Assembly (NCBI GenBank): GCA_963742865.1
Contig: CAVUNW010000081.1
Location: forward strand, 59,201 to 123,200
Length of the DNA stretch: 64,000 nt
Direction: 5' to 3'
DNA from: Bog-532 sp963742865
GTDB lineage: Bacteria; Actinomycetota; Actinomycetes; Streptosporangiales; Streptosporangiaceae
A program made the translations under genes and the position numbers. Each line of letters starts with the position of its first letter. Positions within the stretch are counted from its first letter, which is position 1. Of this stretch, positions 62,875-64,000 are shown in pieces. The notes under the pieces were generated by a model. The model made no database searches, was not told where the DNA came from, and saw only the letters and a program-made list of their open reading frames with translations.

Positions 62875-64000
62875 TCAGGGCTTGAGCACGACCTTTTCGC
62901 AGTTCTCCTTCTTGTGCTTGAAGATGTCGTAGCCGTGCGGCGCCTCGTCCAGCGGCATGGTGTGGGTGATGATCCGCGTCGGGTCTATCTCGCCCCGCTT
63001 GATCCGCTCCAGCAGCGGCTTCATGTAGCGCTGCACATGACACTGGCCGGTGCGCAGCGTCAGGGCCCGGTTCATCCACGCCCCGGCGGGGAACTTGTCC
63101 ACGAACCCGCCGTAGACGCCGATGACCGAGACGATCCCGCCGCTACGGCAGCTCATGATGGCCTGGCGCAGCGCGTACGGGCGGTCGGTTTCCAGCCGGG
63201 CCGCCTGCTTGGCCCGGTCGTAGGCGTAGATGGGCGTGCTGCCGTGGGTGGCTTCCATGCCGACCGCATCGATGCACTTGTCCGGTCCGCGCCCGCCGGT
63301 CAGCTCGAGCAGGGTGGAGCGCACGTCGACCTGCTCGAAGTCGACCGGGATGTAGCCGGCCTGCTCGGCCATGGCCAGGCGGTAGGGCTCCTTGTCGATG
63401 GCGATGATCTTCTCCGCGCCAAGCACCCGCGCGCTGTCCATCGCGAACTGCCCGACCGGCCCGGCGCCCCACACGGCCACCACGTCGCCGCCCTGGATGT
63501 CGCACATCTCGGCGCCCATGTAACCGGTGGGTAGGATGTCGGACAGGAACAGCACCTGCTCATCGGCCAGGTCACCGTCGACCTTCAGCGGGCCGACGTC
63601 GGCGAACGGCACCCGGGCGTACTGCGCCTGGCCGCCGGCGAAGCCGCCGGTCAGGTGGGAGTAGCCGAAGATGCCGGCGACCGGGTGGCCGAAGAACTTC
63701 TCGGCCAGGCCCGCGTTGGGGTTGGTGTTCTCACAGCATGAGTACAGCTCGGCCTGGCAGGCGGCACACGCACCGCAGGCGATTGGGAACGGGACCACGA
63801 CGCGATCGCCGACCTTGAGCTGGCTGGCGTCGATACCGTCGCCGATCTCGATTACCTCGCCCATGAACTCGTGGCCCATGATGTCGCCCTTTTGCATCGT
63901 CGGCACGTACCCGTCGAGCAGGTGCAGGTCAGAGCCGCAGATCGCGGTGGACGTGATCTTCACGATGGCGTCGCGGCGGTTCAGGATCTTCGGGTCGGGG
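62875..64000 (-). CDS. Zinc alcohol / formaldehyde dehydrogenase-like, partial at right edge
   Basis: A medium-chain dehydrogenase running off the window (about 375 residues seen). The edge reads PDPKILNRRDAIVKITSTAI, so roughly 15-20 N-terminal residues are missing. Catalytic zinc ligands are in CGSDLHLLDG and GHEFMGEVIEIG, the structural zinc cysteines in CGACAACQAELYSCCENTN, and the NAD site in VAVWGAGPVGQFAMDSARVL. IDAVGMEATHGST and a long insertion before the C-terminus match glutathione-independent formaldehyde dehydrogenase-like proteins of actinomycetes. Substrate is inferred. Confidence 0.9.
   Translation of the reverse strand, partial: PDPKILNRRDAIVKITSTAICGSDLHLLDGYVPTMQKGDIMGHEFMGEVIEIGDGIDASQLKVGDRVVVPFPIACGACAACQAELYSCCENTNPNAGLAEKFFGHPVAGIFGYSHLTGGFAGGQAQYARVPFADVGPLKVDGDLADEQVLFLSDILPTGYMGAEMCDIQGGDVVAVWGAGPVGQFAMDSARVLGAEKIIAIDKEPYRLAMAEQAGYIPVDFEQVDVRSTLLELTGGRGPDKCIDAVGMEATHGSTPIYAYDRAKQAARLETDRPYALRQAIMSCRSGGIVSVIGVYGGFVDKFPAGAWMNRALTLRTGQCHVQRYMKPLLERIKRGEIDPTRIITHTMPLDEAPHGYDIFKHKKENCEKVVLKP

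Noticed and set aside
1..64000. tRNA, rRNA or other structured RNA genes
   Set aside because: Intergenic regions were read by eye for cloverleaf arms and rRNA-like blocks; none was convincing. A covariance search would be needed to exclude small RNAs.

Overview
The window is GC-rich DNA from an actinomycete. Evidence: the glnA / RDD protein / DUF4191 / lipA neighbourhood, a GlnE adenylyltransferase, a GlnR-type operator, an ECF42 sigma factor beside a DGPF protein, a DUF5753 XRE regulator diverging from an anti-sigma-like ATPase, a DUF222/HNH gene and many GTG/TTG starts. A Streptosporangiales-like or related lineage fits, but genus cannot be read from the sequence. No rRNA, tRNA or CRISPR array was seen.

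Layout. 1-6.5 kb: an IS4-type transposase end abuts a 5'-truncated DHA2 transporter; a frameshifted LuxR/AAA regulator, a GNAT acetyltransferase and a frameshifted acyl-CoA synthetase follow. 6.6-13.2 kb: VOC protein, PhoD-like phosphatase, frameshifted PLP decarboxylase/aminotransferase, UvrD-like helicase, small membrane protein. 13.2-16.7 kb: a tetronate (C4 sugar acid) cluster with otnK-like kinase and ltnD-like dehydrogenase facing a broken denD. 16.7-26.2 kb: DUF72, DUF2127, broken DUF222-HNH, DUF5996, DsbA-like, DUF6328, DUF4188, secreted hydrolase, PhnB-like VOC protein and FKBP. 26.3-36.1 kb: decarboxylase relic, LysM/transglycosylase cell-wall protein, quinone oxidoreductase, tyrosine phosphatase, FMN-reductase-like protein, LexA, regulator pair, S9 peptidase, DUF1801. 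36.5-46.7 kb: glnE, DGPF/ECF42 pair, terpenoid-cyclase-fold protein, broken AraC regulator, GNAT, and a heavily frameshifted GMC oxidoreductase. 47.0-53.25 kb: a probable integrated island. 53.2-64 kb: glnA with an upstream GlnR box, RDD protein, DUF4191, lipA, MFS, lipid kinase, HAD protein, frameshifted NhaA-thioredoxin fusion, and a zinc alcohol/formaldehyde dehydrogenase running off the right edge.

Main discovery. A 22-bp exact direct repeat of the glnA 3' end lies at 46985-47006 and 53233-53254. A tyrosine-recombinase C-terminus sits beside the glnA copy, and an orphan terminator hairpin sits outside the far copy. This is the pattern left by integration into the 3' end of glnA. The 6.2 kb between the repeats carries a DUF4062-NB-ARC-TPR (NLR/STAND-type) protein whose twelve 42-residue repeats are nearly identical. 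It also holds an unknown helical protein, a DUF2255 remnant, an IS3 orfA fragment and an internally deleted LLM oxidoreductase. The NLR-like gene is the best candidate for an undescribed defence system.

A second theme is decay. At least a dozen genes carry single-nucleotide indels, a nonsense codon or internal deletions, while long housekeeping genes (glnE, glnA, the helicase, the S9 peptidase) are intact. A third is in-frame 15-18 bp GC-rich minisatellites in several genes, including lexA.
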